This document shows, one piece after another, positions 32,549-39,152 of a DNA stretch of 64,000 bases. Source of the DNA: Actinomadura craniellae (GTDB lineage: Bacteria; Actinomycetota; Actinomycetes; Streptosporangiales; Streptosporangiaceae). The stretch is from NCBI RefSeq assembly GCF_003289645.1, contig NZ_QLYX01000002.1, positions 434,001 through 498,000 of the forward strand. The letters are read 5' to 3'. Made by a program: the position numbers and the translations under genes. Position 1 is the stretch's first letter, and the number at the start of each line of letters is the position of its first letter. A model generated the notes under the pieces. That model saw only the letters and a list, made by a program, of their open reading frames with translations. It did no database searches and was not told where the DNA came from.

Positions 32549-33424
32549 CTAGATCGGCCGGGCGGATGCGGTAACGCCGGGGAAGTCGGCGGCACGCGCG
32601 GCAGGGGCCCAGCGTTCGAGCTCCTCCAGGTTCTGCCGGTAGGACCTTCCGATGCGCTCGACCGCCTCACGCCCGAGCGGAAGGCGCAGCGGCAGCTCGT
32701 CACCGGCGACCAGGTTCACGATGATCTCCGCGGCCCGTACTGGATCGCCCTCCTGAATCCCGTCGGCGCTCGCCATGTCGTTGCGGACGGCCTCCAGCAG
32801 CCCGGTGTACGCGGCGCTGGCGTCGGCGAACCCGAGCACGTCGGGCGCGTTGAACGAGGTGCGGAACCGGCTCGGCTCGACGATCATCACCCGGACCCCG
32901 AACGGCGCGACCTCGCTGGCCAGCGCCTCCGACCAACCTTCGAGCGCAAACTTGCCGGCCGAGTACGCGCCGACACCGGGGAAGGAGGTGCGCCCACCCT
33001 GGCTGCTCATCTGCACGATCGTGCCCGACCCCTGCTCACGAAAGTACGGCAGGACGGCCCGCACGAGCGCCGCCGGACCCAGCAGGTGCAGTTCCAAAGA
33101 CGCGCGAAGCTCCTCCTCGCCGATCTCCTCGGCCGCGCCGATGACCCCGCGGCCGGCGTTGTTCACCAGCACGTCCACCCGATCGAACCGGTCGACCGCC
33201 GACCGTACGATGTCCCCGGCGCGCCCGGTGTCACGCACGTCGAGCTCGGCGACCAGCACCTGGTCGCGGTGGGCGTCTGCGAGGTCGGCCACCGACCCGG
33301 GCCGCCGCACGGCCAGCACCACGTTGTCGCCCCGCCCGACCGCGCACTCGGCGATGGCACGGCCGAAGCCCGCCGACGCGCCGGTGATGATCCATGTCCG
33401 CTGAGTCCCTGGTTGAGATGTCAT
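32549..33424 (-). CDS. Short-chain dehydrogenase/reductase
   Basis: A 291-residue SDR. TGASAGFGRAI is the nucleotide motif, VNNAGRG the central one, and Ser (MSSQGG), Tyr and Lys (AYSAGKFA) form the active site. RRPGS after the second strand suggests NADP preference. It leads the operon with merR 9 bp downstream. The ATG directly follows the predicted transcription start, so the mRNA may be leaderless. MerR-controlled SDRs of this sort are common in actinomycetes; the substrate is unknown. Confidence 0.87.
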   Translation of the reverse strand: MTSQPGTQRTWIITGASAGFGRAIAECAVGRGDNVVLAVRRPGSVADLADAHRDQVLVAELDVRDTGRAGDIVRSAVDRFDRVDVLVNNAGRGVIGAAEEIGEEELRASLELHLLGPAALVRAVLPYFREQGSGTIVQMSSQGGRTSFPGVGAYSAGKFALEGWSEALASEVAPFGVRVMIVEPSRFRTSFNAPDVLGFADASAAYTGLLEAVRNDMASADGIQEGDPVRAAEIIVNLVAGDELPLRLPLGREAVERIGRSYRQNLEELERWAPAARAADFPGVTASARPI

Positions 33425-33431
33425 GCCAACG

Positions 33432-33462
33432 ACGCTAGGAGTTCGAGCGCGCTCGAACGCAA
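33432..33462 (-). promoter_or_regulatory. MerR-type promoter with 18-bp palindromic operator
   Basis: On the minus strand, TTGCGT (33462-33457) and TAGCGT (33437-33432) act as -35 and -10 with a 19-bp spacer. GTTCGAGCG/CGCTCGAAC (33441-33458), a perfect 18-bp palindrome, overlaps the last three bases of the -35 and fills most of the spacer. The over-long spacer with central dyad is the signature of MerR-activated promoters. The expected transcript start is at or within a few bases of the SDR ATG (33424). Confidence 0.75.
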
Positions 33463-33742
33463 GCGCGGCGTCCGCCGCTGCTCGTCGACGATCAGCCTGC
33501 CGATGCGTTCACCGCCCCCGGCCAGCCTGCCGAGCCGTACGTCGTCCCTTGCTCCCGAACCCAAGGACCGGATACGCCCACCACGGACCAAAGCCGCCCT
33601 CGGTTCACTGAGGATCCTTCAGTTCGCCGCAAGCCCTGGGATTTCCAGACCCCCGCCAGGGTCCGTGAAACCGGGGGAACATCACCACTGGCACGCCTCG
33701 CTGGAGGCCCGGGCGGCGATCAACGCCCACTCCCCCATCCCG

Positions 33743-33838
33743 TCCTGGAGGAACTCCTCCAGGCCCGGACAAGGAAAAAGGGAGACGATTCCAAGATCGT
33801 CTCCCGAAATTCTCCCAGGAGAGGTTTTTCACCTCTCC
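33743..33838 (-). terminator. Hairpin series, original tRNA-Pro terminator
   Basis: Three stems lie in a row: CCTGGAGGA/TCCTCCAGG (about 33744-33763), GGGAGACGAT/ATCGTCTCCC with a 6-base loop (33780-33805) and GGAGAGGT/ACCTCTCC (33818-33838). On the minus strand the middle stem is followed by TTTTTCC, a normal intrinsic terminator. It lies just downstream of the tRNA-Pro 3' end as it was before insertion, and is now 14.7 kb from the intact tRNA. Confidence 0.6.
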
Positions 33839-33860
33839 GAGCGAGGCCCTAAAGTAGGCC

Positions 33861-33911
33861 TGACCTGCGTCGGGACGGCGGGATTTGAACCCACGACCCC
33901 TTGACCCCCAG
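33861..33911. repeat. attL, 51-bp direct repeat
   Basis: Identical over 51 bp to 48555-48605. It runs from 9 bp beyond the tRNA 3' end to position 32 of the anticodon loop, ending CCCCCAG, after which the two copies diverge. Only the 3' half of tRNA-Pro is present here. Confidence 0.93.
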
Positions 33912-33984
33912 CTACCCGCAAGCTCGACCACCCCCTGTTCAGCCCAACGTCAGCGCCCCTCCCCCGTCTACCGGCGTCCACCTG

Positions 33985-34028
33985 CGTACAGCGCTAGCCG
34001 CTGCTGTAGCTGTACCGGACGGCTGTAC
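33985..34028. promoter_or_regulatory. Left arm-type integrase/excisionase sites
   Basis: GTAGCTGTAC (34006-34015) and CGGCTGTAC (34020-34028), with an inverted GTACAGC at 33985-33991. The same pair, GTAGCTGTAC and CGGCTGTAC, occurs at 48491-48513 near attR. Shared repeats just inside both ends of an element are what arm-binding by a tyrosine integrase or its excisionase requires. Confidence 0.6.
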
Positions 34029-34094
34029 TTCCCTGAGGCAAGACGTCGCCCCGGCGACCGGGACGACCGGCATAGAGAGGGTAGTTTGCGAAGC

Positions 34095-35021
34095 ATGACA
34101 GGCCACACCGCGCCGGCGAAGTCCTCCCACGAAGACGTGTTCACGCCTGCCGACACCGCCCTGACCCTCGAACGGGCTTGCGCGCTTGCGGGTTTGGACG
34201 CTGAGGGCGCCCAGCTCATGCGCTTGGGCTCCAACGCTGTCTACCGGTTGGCGGCTCCCGTCGTCGCTCGCATCTCCCGAACGGGGGCCAACGTTCAGGA
34301 GGCCCATCGGGCAATCGGCGTAGCCCGCTGGCTGGAATCTGTCAGCTACCCGGCGGTGCGCGCACTTTCTCTCGATCAGCCGGTTATCGTTGACGACCGG
34401 TGCGTGACTTTCTGGGAAGCGCTCTCTGACAACGGAGACGAATACGCTTCAGTCCGCGAGACAGCCGAAGTCCTCGCACAGCTTCACGCGCTTACTCTTC
34501 CCCCCAACCTAGAACTCCCCCCACTGTCGCCATTTGAAAAAGCAGATCGCCGTATTCAGTCGAGTACCAAGCTTAGCCCTGCCGACCGTGACTTCCTGAC
34601 GGAAAAGCTCACTGAACTCAAGGCTAGTTATTCCGCCCTGAGTTTCTCTCTCCCCCAAGGTGCTATCCACGGAGATGCGAACGTTGGCAACGTACTCCGC
34701 GACCGACACGGCAAGGCCACCCTTATCGACCTGGATGGCTTCACTGTCGGCCCCCGAGAGTGGGATCTAGCCCTTACCGCGATTTACTACGATAGATTTG
34801 GTTGGCACACTCGTGAGGAATATGAGACCTTCACCGAGGTCTATGGATTCGACATCATGAAGTGGACTGGCTACCCAGTCATGCGTGATGTTCGAGAATT
34901 TCTCATGGTGACTTGGATTAGCCAGAAGTCAGGCGAGAGTGAACAGACTGCCACAGAGGCAAGGAAGCGGATTTCGGCGCTTCGTACAGGTGCAAGCCGA
35001 AAAGATTGGCACCCTTACTAG
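34095..35021 (+). CDS. Phosphotransferase (APH/ChoK-like kinase), AICE cargo
   Basis: A 308-residue protein-kinase-like phosphotransferase. The catalytic loop HGDANVGNVL (HxDxxxxN) and the metal motif LIDLDGFTVGPREWDLA are intact. SNAVYRLAAPVVARIS with VARIS supplies the ATP-binding lysine-equivalent region in reduced form. Aminoglycoside and small-alcohol kinases share this fold; the substrate is unknown. Codon use is clearly less GC-biased than in the transfer genes, a sign of separate origin. It converges with the regulator at 35034. The ATG at 34095 fits the family start, though the frame is open upstream. Confidence 0.75.
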   Translation: MTGHTAPAKSSHEDVFTPADTALTLERACALAGLDAEGAQLMRLGSNAVYRLAAPVVARISRTGANVQEAHRAIGVARWLESVSYPAVRALSLDQPVIVDDRCVTFWEALSDNGDEYASVRETAEVLAQLHALTLPPNLELPPLSPFEKADRRIQSSTKLSPADRDFLTEKLTELKASYSALSFSLPQGAIHGDANVGNVLRDRHGKATLIDLDGFTVGPREWDLALTAIYYDRFGWHTREEYETFTEVYGFDIMKWTGYPVMRDVREFLMVTWISQKSGESEQTATEARKRISALRTGASRKDWHPY

Positions 35022-35033
35022 CCTTCTGATCAA

Positions 35034-36449
35034 TCAAGGCGTCGAAGCAATCCGCCATAGACGTGATACTTCCGCCTGTTCACGGAAGTCACTTACGACT
35101 GCTGTATGCCCGATACCGGCGAGGCGCTGACGAAACTCACGAAGGTAGCTCACACATCGCGCCGACCGGAGCTGCTCCCCCAAGGTCAGGGCATCAAGAG
35201 CGACGCTACAGGCTCGCTCCACCTCGCCGGCCCCCAGATGGGCATCCGCAAGGACCATAGTCGCAAAGAAGTCACTGCGCAGATACACGCCATCATCGAT
35301 GGTGCCCAAGCATTGATTCGCGTAGAGAGACGCATCTACCGACCGGCCGAGGTCACGGAAACAGTGCCCGAACTCTGCAGACAGTTCGGCGTCATCGAAG
35401 TAGCGAATCCACTCGGGGTCATTTTCGGTATTTCGCCGCTCAAATGCTCGCACCGCCTCAGACAAGGCAAGGTCGCATGCACGAGCGTCCCCGAGTCGAG
35501 CAAGCGCGCGAGCCTCCATCGCGTAGAAGTGCGCAGATAGGGTAGGTGTCGCGACTCCCTGAGTGCCACTACGCGCAGCACGCGCAAGGTTCGCCGCATC
35601 CTGAAATCGCCCCACGAATGTCGCTTGATGACTCATGGCGTCGAGAATGCTTGCGGCCAACAAGCGATCATCTCCAGCTTGAGCGAGACTCAAAGCCTGG
35701 ATGAAATATCGCTGAGCCAGTCCATGCAAGGCACTGTCATACGACATCCACGCCGCAAGTAGCGTTGCTTCCGCCACCGCCGAAAAAAGCGCCTTACGTA
35801 CCGGTTCCGCGTGCTGTCCGCGCAGCATTCGCTCACCATCAGAGGCCAAGTACTGAATAAGCGACTGGCGAGCATGACCACCGCCAAAGCGATTATCAAG
35901 CTGAACGAACATGTCAGCCGTTGCCCGGAAGCGCTCAACGTCAGAAATCCCGATCTTCGGCCCAACCGTCCGCCGATTAGCAAACGGGACATCGGGATTG
36001 ATGAGCCAACGCAACGTGGCCTGATTCCATGCGTCTGGATCGACTTGCCCCTTAACAAGAAGAGTGGCGCCGTCTAGATCTGCATGCCAGAGGTGGGCAA
36101 GACTTTCCGCACCGGTATCAAGCGTCTCGGGATAGGTCATGCCGAGGTCAGCCGGCAATACGTTTGCAGCGGTGGCCATGCCGATTTCCGCCAGCGTTAC
36201 CGGTCGGCCCAACTTCCGCCCAAGCGCCGCAGCGATGAACGTCGGAGTCTTACCACGTGGCTTCATGCCCTCAAGCCAACGAGCCACATAGGTGTGATCG
36301 CATCGGGTCAAGGGCTGTCCAGCACTCCGCGACTCGTCCATGTCGGCGCGCGCGAACGCCTTATGCGAGGTGAAACCAGCCTGCGCCATCAGACGAGCAA
36401 GACGATCGTTCGGGGCTCTGGCCGTCATACCCCCATCCCGAGTGCACAT
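35034..36449 (-). CDS. Large HTH/TPR-type regulator
   Basis: A 471-residue protein. The N-terminal part (RLARLMAQAGFTSHKAFARA, DHTYVARWLEGMKPRGKTPT) resembles an XRE-like DNA-binding domain of the NsdA/sporulation-regulator sort. From about residue 170 it is helical with TPR-like repeats (AQRYFIQALSLAQAGDDRLL, YAMEARALARLGDARACDLA). Such regulators are common in actinomycete chromosomes and elements. An in-frame ATG at 36428 is an alternative start. GC content is lower than in the transfer operon. It may control the adjacent kinase or element functions. Confidence 0.7.
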   Translation of the reverse strand: MCTRDGGMTARAPNDRLARLMAQAGFTSHKAFARADMDESRSAGQPLTRCDHTYVARWLEGMKPRGKTPTFIAAALGRKLGRPVTLAEIGMATAANVLPADLGMTYPETLDTGAESLAHLWHADLDGATLLVKGQVDPDAWNQATLRWLINPDVPFANRRTVGPKIGISDVERFRATADMFVQLDNRFGGGHARQSLIQYLASDGERMLRGQHAEPVRKALFSAVAEATLLAAWMSYDSALHGLAQRYFIQALSLAQAGDDRLLAASILDAMSHQATFVGRFQDAANLARAARSGTQGVATPTLSAHFYAMEARALARLGDARACDLALSEAVRAFERRNTENDPEWIRYFDDAELSAEFGHCFRDLGRSVDASLYANQCLGTIDDGVYLRSDFFATMVLADAHLGAGEVERACSVALDALTLGEQLRSARCVSYLREFRQRLAGIGHTAVVSDFREQAEVSRLWRIASTP

Positions 36450-36576
36450 CTGCGCCCCCCTGTGCGCCCTGTCGTGCGCTCTGGGAGGTCAAGCAAGCTA
36501 GGTCGTGTCCAAAGGTAACGAGCACCCCGCCCCAGAGTCGACCGGCTGAAAGGAGGTTCTGCGGATGAACGCCCAC

Positions 36577-36906
36577 CTACTGACGCAAGCGCGTTTCGAT
36601 GTCCTCAACGCGCTGTCGGAGGTCTGCCAGCTCTGCGCGCAGACCTTCCAGGACCGGCGCATCCGTCCCACTGGGCTCGCTGGCTCGACCTCCCATCGAC
36701 ACCCGTCGCAAATGATCCTCGGAGAAACCGAGGGCACGAGAGATGGCCGCAAGCGTCGCACGCGAGCGCTGGCGATCCATCCCCTGTTGGATCTGCCGCA
36801 GCGTTGCAGGCGAGATACCCGAGCGCTCAGCCAGTTCCCGCTGAGTGATCCCACGTTCCTGCATCCGCTCGTTGACCGCCCGCGCAACGGCTGCCCAATC
36901 ACCCAT
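36577..36906 (-). CDS. XRE-family repressor of the element
   Basis: A 109-residue protein with a compact Cro/CI-type HTH (VNERMQERGITQRELAERSG, ISPATLRQIQQG) in residues 5-70. The C-terminal part (PVLEGLRAELADLRQRVEDI) is a predicted coiled coil for dimerisation. It is divergent from the long transfer/replication operon, and a dyad operator overlaps that operon's promoter. This suits a master repressor like KorSA of pSAM2, though the sequence family is not the same by inspection. RBS AGGAGGGTG precedes the ATG. Confidence 0.82.
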   Translation of the reverse strand: MGDWAAVARAVNERMQERGITQRELAERSGISPATLRQIQQGMDRQRSRATLAAISRALGFSEDHLRRVSMGGRASEPSGTDAPVLEGLRAELADLRQRVEDIETRLRQ

Positions 36907-36966
36907 ATCACCCTCCTGACCAGGGGCTAGGCCCTAGACCCACCGATCGAAGCGTACTCAGGTAAT

Positions 36967-37010
36967 CGCGCTCTTGACAGCGCTACTTTTAGCGCTCATA
37001 GTTGCGCTAA
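36967..37010 (+). promoter_or_regulatory. Operon promoter with XRE operator
   Basis: TTGACA (36974-36979) and CATAGT (36997-37002) with a 17-bp spacer make a strong sigma-70-type promoter. The dyad AGCGCTA-CTTT-TAGCGCT (36979-36996) fills the spacer. Two more GCGCT half-sites flank it (36967-36972 and 37004-37008). A bound repressor would block RNA polymerase. An AAGGAGG ribosome site follows at 37017-37023. Confidence 0.75.
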
Positions 37011-37032
37011 CGGATCCAAGGAGGTTCCGCCG

Positions 37033-37197
37033 ATGTTTCCTCAGCCCAAGAAGTACGGCCGGTACGTGGCCGCCGCGGTGTTCGTGGTGTTCGCGATCCA
37101 GAGCCCTGAGGCCGCCGCGCTGCTGGTCAAGCAGGCCGGTGGTCTTGCTCTGGGTCTGGCCGAGTCGCTCGGGACGTTCGTGGAGGCGTTCCAGTGA
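37033..37197 (+). CDS. Small membrane protein, first gene of the transfer operon
   Basis: A 54-residue protein starting MFPQPKKYGRYVAAAVFVVF. One hydrophobic helix spans about residues 10-22 and an amphipathic glycine-rich stretch follows. The AAGGAGG site and position right after the promoter make it a real gene. Its stop overlaps the GTG of the WhiB gene. Function unknown; short hydrophobic proteins at this place are usual in related elements. Confidence 0.7.
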   Translation: MFPQPKKYGRYVAAAVFVVFAIQSPEAAALLVKQAGGLALGLAESLGTFVEAFQ

Positions 37198-37613
37198 CCG
37201 CCCGCGGTTCCGGCACCCAAGGGAGTGCCGTGGGGCGCTGGGTGCCGGGACCGCTTCCCGTGTCGATCGATGTGGAGGAAGACGTGTTCATCCCCCTGCC
37301 CCTGGTTCTGGATGCGGTCGTGGTGCCGCTGCGGGACTTGCGTGATGACCTGCTTGAGGGTGCGCAATGCCGGTTTGACCCGGATCTGCACACTGGGCCG
37401 GACGAATTCGCCGACGAGTCGCCCGAGGAGTGCGCGGCCCGTGAGGACGTGGCCCGTGAGGTGTGCGCGGCCTGCCCGCTGCGTCTTGAGTGCCTGGAAT
37501 TCGCGCTGCGCGTCCTGCCCGAGTGCGGCATCTGGGCCGGTCTGACCGCTGACCAGATCGCCGCCCTGGCCGATGACCTGCCCGAGGGGCTGTCGCTGGG
37601 TGAGGTGGCGTGA
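37194..37613 (+). CDS. WhiB-like iron-sulfur regulator
   Basis: A 139-residue Wbl protein. The four cluster cysteines are C59, C91, C94 and C100 (C-x31-C-x2-C-x5-C), followed by the turn GIWAGLT (112-118), which corresponds to the G-V/I-W-G-G motif. The 55-residue N-terminal extension is longer than in chromosomal WhiB proteins. Wbl proteins bind a [4Fe-4S] cluster and a sigma factor. On an element it may tune transfer genes or host physiology. Start and stop overlap the neighbours. Confidence 0.88.
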   Translation: MTARGSGTQGSAVGRWVPGPLPVSIDVEEDVFIPLPLVLDAVVVPLRDLRDDLLEGAQCRFDPDLHTGPDEFADESPEECAAREDVAREVCAACPLRLECLEFALRVLPECGIWAGLTADQIAALADDLPEGLSLGEVA

Positions 37614-37804
37614 TGAAGGTTCGCATCATCGGGACGGCCGAGGAACTGCCCACCGCCCTGGCAGCGCTGGGACGGACGTTCACGGTGCTGGAGACCTCCC
37701 GCCCCTACCCGCGCCGCGGTGACAGCCAACTGTGCTCGGTGTACCTGGAAGTCCGCCTGACCCCCGACCGCCCGGAGGACCTGAGCGGGGGTGCGACGCC
37801 GTGA
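37613..37804 (+). CDS. Small conserved-type element protein
   Basis: A 63-residue protein, MKVRIIGTAEELPTALAALG..., with an alpha/beta start (MKVRIIG, FTVLETSRPYPRRG, CSVYLEVRL) that looks like a small single domain. It begins in the TGATG overlap with the WhiB stop and ends overlapping the next GTG. Genes of this type recur beside element WhiB genes; function unknown. Confidence 0.65.
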   Translation: MKVRIIGTAEELPTALAALGRTFTVLETSRPYPRRGDSQLCSVYLEVRLTPDRPEDLSGGATP

Positions 37805-37890
37805 CCGCCCGCGCATGGGTGCGCTTTGCCACCTGGTGGTTGCTGGTGGGTGCGTTCTCCATGGTCGTCCTGGCCCACCTGATCCCCTGA
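37801..37890 (+). CDS. Single-helix membrane peptide (29 aa)
   Basis: GTG at 37801 overlaps the preceding TGA. The 29-residue product is almost entirely one transmembrane helix (WVRFATWWLLVGAFSMVVLA). Coupled start and hydrophobic nature suggest a real gene in the operon. Confidence 0.5.
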   Translation: MTARAWVRFATWWLLVGAFSMVVLAHLIP

Positions 37891-37926
37891 CCCGCCCGCA
37901 CCAACGAACAGGAAGGAACCCCACCG

Positions 37927-38037
37927 ATGGCCGGCACCGACGCGAGCAAGGGCAAGTCCGCCGACTGGCCGCACGGCGAACCCAAGAGCGTCCGCGACGC
38001 CTACGACGCCAAGAACGGCACGACCGGCAAGAAGTAG
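37927..38037 (+). CDS. Small charged protein (36 aa)
   Basis: ATG at 37927 has GGAAGGAA upstream. The product, MAGTDASKGKSADWPHGEPK..., is hydrophilic and Lys-rich, with no domain. A stable GC-rich hairpin repeat begins 9 bp after its stop. Confidence 0.5.
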   Translation: MAGTDASKGKSADWPHGEPKSVRDAYDAKNGTTGKK

Positions 38038-38045
38038 CTGTGGCG

Positions 38046-38099
38046 CCGGGGGTGGCCTCCGACCAAGAACGGCCTGCCCCCGGTGGCCCCTCAACCCCA
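38046..38099. repeat. Hairpin repeat, copy 1
   Basis: A 54-bp unit beginning CCGGGGGTGGCC and containing GGCC-T-GCCCCCGG, so it can fold into a long stem around ACCAAGAAC. It is nearly identical to 38220-38273. The two units flank the small zinc-ribbon ORF. Confidence 0.7.
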
Positions 38100-38124
38100 C
38101 CAAACCCGGAAGGGAGTGATCCGC

Positions 38125-38202
38125 GTGAGCTGGCACGAGTGCCCCGAGTGCGGCAACGCCTACGACGACGCATCCGACGCCAACCGCTGCTGCCGGTCCT
38201 AA
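38125..38202 (+). CDS. Tiny zinc-ribbon protein (25 aa)
   Basis: GTG at 38125 follows GGGAGTGATCC. The product VSWHECPECGNAYDDASDAN ends RCCRS. CPEC and CC could bind one zinc. It sits between the two hairpin repeats. Confidence 0.45.
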   Translation: MSWHECPECGNAYDDASDANRCCRS

Positions 38203-38219
38203 CCCGGCCGGCTTGGGCA

Positions 38220-38273
38220 CCGGGGGCGGCCTCCGACCAAGAACGGCCCGCCCCCGGTGGCCCCTCAACCCCA
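38220..38273. repeat. Hairpin repeat, copy 2
   Basis: Near-identical to 38046-38099, including a base change that keeps the stem (CGGCC against GGCCC). Such a compensating pair suggests the RNA structure is used, for processing or attenuation within the operon. Confidence 0.7.
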
Positions 38274-38298
38274 AACAGGAAAAGGGAGCACCCCCATC

Positions 38299-38691
38299 AT
38301 GACCGACACCACCCCCACCCAGGAACACGCCCGGGCCGACTACATCACCGGGCTGCGGACGCTGGCGGACCTGTTGGAGCGCTTGCCCGAGGTCCCGCAC
38401 TACGACCTTGGGTCGATCTCCTTCGCGCTGGGCGGCACCCAGGATGAGGCGTTCGAGGTCATCGACCGGGCCGCCGCCGCGCTGGCCGCGGCCGGCATCG
38501 ACCACGAGTACCGCGAGTACGGCGAGCACTCCCGGGGCGTGGAGTTCCGCGCAGCCGGGGTGCGCTACGGCTTCTCCCGCCTCACCGACCAAGCGCGCGA
38601 GAAGGACAACGCGCGCCGGTCCTACGAACCGGTGATCCAACTCGACCCCGCCCCCGCCCACGCCACTGCGGGAAACGAGGGCGGCCGATGA
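38299..38691 (+). CDS. Hypothetical element protein (130 aa)
   Basis: A soluble protein, MTDTTPTQEHARADYITGLR..., with helices at 12-30 and 55-75 and an Arg/Tyr-rich C-terminal part. AAGGGAG precedes the ATG at 38299. Its stop overlaps the start of the next gene (GATGA), so the products may act together. Not recognised. Confidence 0.65.
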   Translation: MTDTTPTQEHARADYITGLRTLADLLERLPEVPHYDLGSISFALGGTQDEAFEVIDRAAAALAAAGIDHEYREYGEHSRGVEFRAAGVRYGFSRLTDQAREKDNARRSYEPVIQLDPAPAHATAGNEGGR

Positions 38692-39152
38692 ACACCGAGG
38701 GAATCGGCTTGCTCGCCGACGAGCTGGCGGCCGTGCGCGGTGAACTCGTGCGCATCGACGCCAAGTGCGCCACCCTGGCCGGGCTGTCGGGGGCCGCGCT
38801 GGCGTTCCTGGTCACCCAGACCGGCACGGCCGAACCGTGGCCGGTACGGGCGCTGCTGGCCGCCGCCGGCATCGCCCTGGCCGCTGCCGCGGTGCTGCTG
38901 CTGGCTGGGGTGCTGCGGCCCCGGCTCGGTTGTACCGGGTTCCTGCGGTACGCCACCCAGAGTGCCCCGGAGATCCGCCGTGGCCTGATGCTCCTCAATC
39001 CCCACGGTGTCGAAGAGCACCAGGCGACCGAACTGCTGGTGCTTTCGCGCATCGCCCGTGCCAAGAACGTACGGCTACGGCGGTCGGTGGACCTGATGAC
39101 GGCCGGTCTGGTCTTGGTCGGTGCTGCGCTGCTGGCGGGGGTGGCGCTGTGA
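38688..39152 (+). CDS. Pycsar-effector-like (DUF5706) membrane protein
   Basis: A 154-residue protein. The order of features is an N-terminal helix ending in VRIDAKCATLAGLSGAALAF, a second hydrophobic helix (about 54-76), a soluble stretch with HQATELLVLSRIARAKNVRL and a last membrane helix (133-153). This is the layout of the PycTM/DUF5706 effector domain, which in the Pycsar anti-phage system damages the membrane when cyclic UMP or CMP is sensed. No nucleotide cyclase lies nearby, so a transfer role in this element is as likely. The family call is from pattern memory. Confidence 0.55.
   Translation: MNTEGIGLLADELAAVRGELVRIDAKCATLAGLSGAALAFLVTQTGTAEPWPVRALLAAAGIALAAAAVLLLAGVLRPRLGCTGFLRYATQSAPEIRRGLMLLNPHGVEEHQATELLVLSRIARAKNVRLRRSVDLMTAGLVLVGAALLAGVAL

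Larger units (their letters stand above)
33425..33860. other. Gene-free stretch between SDR promoter and attL
   Basis: Apart from the MerR-type promoter at its left end and three hairpins at its right end, I see no gene here. Open frames in it lack coding character. It is the chromosomal DNA that once lay directly downstream of tRNA-Pro. Confidence 0.6.

Noticed and set aside
33872-33911. A second tRNA-Pro gene at attL
   Set aside because: The copy stops in the anticodon loop; it is only the att repeat.
38688-39152. A complete Pycsar defence system
   Set aside because: No nucleotide cyclase gene is found on either side; only the effector-like protein is present.
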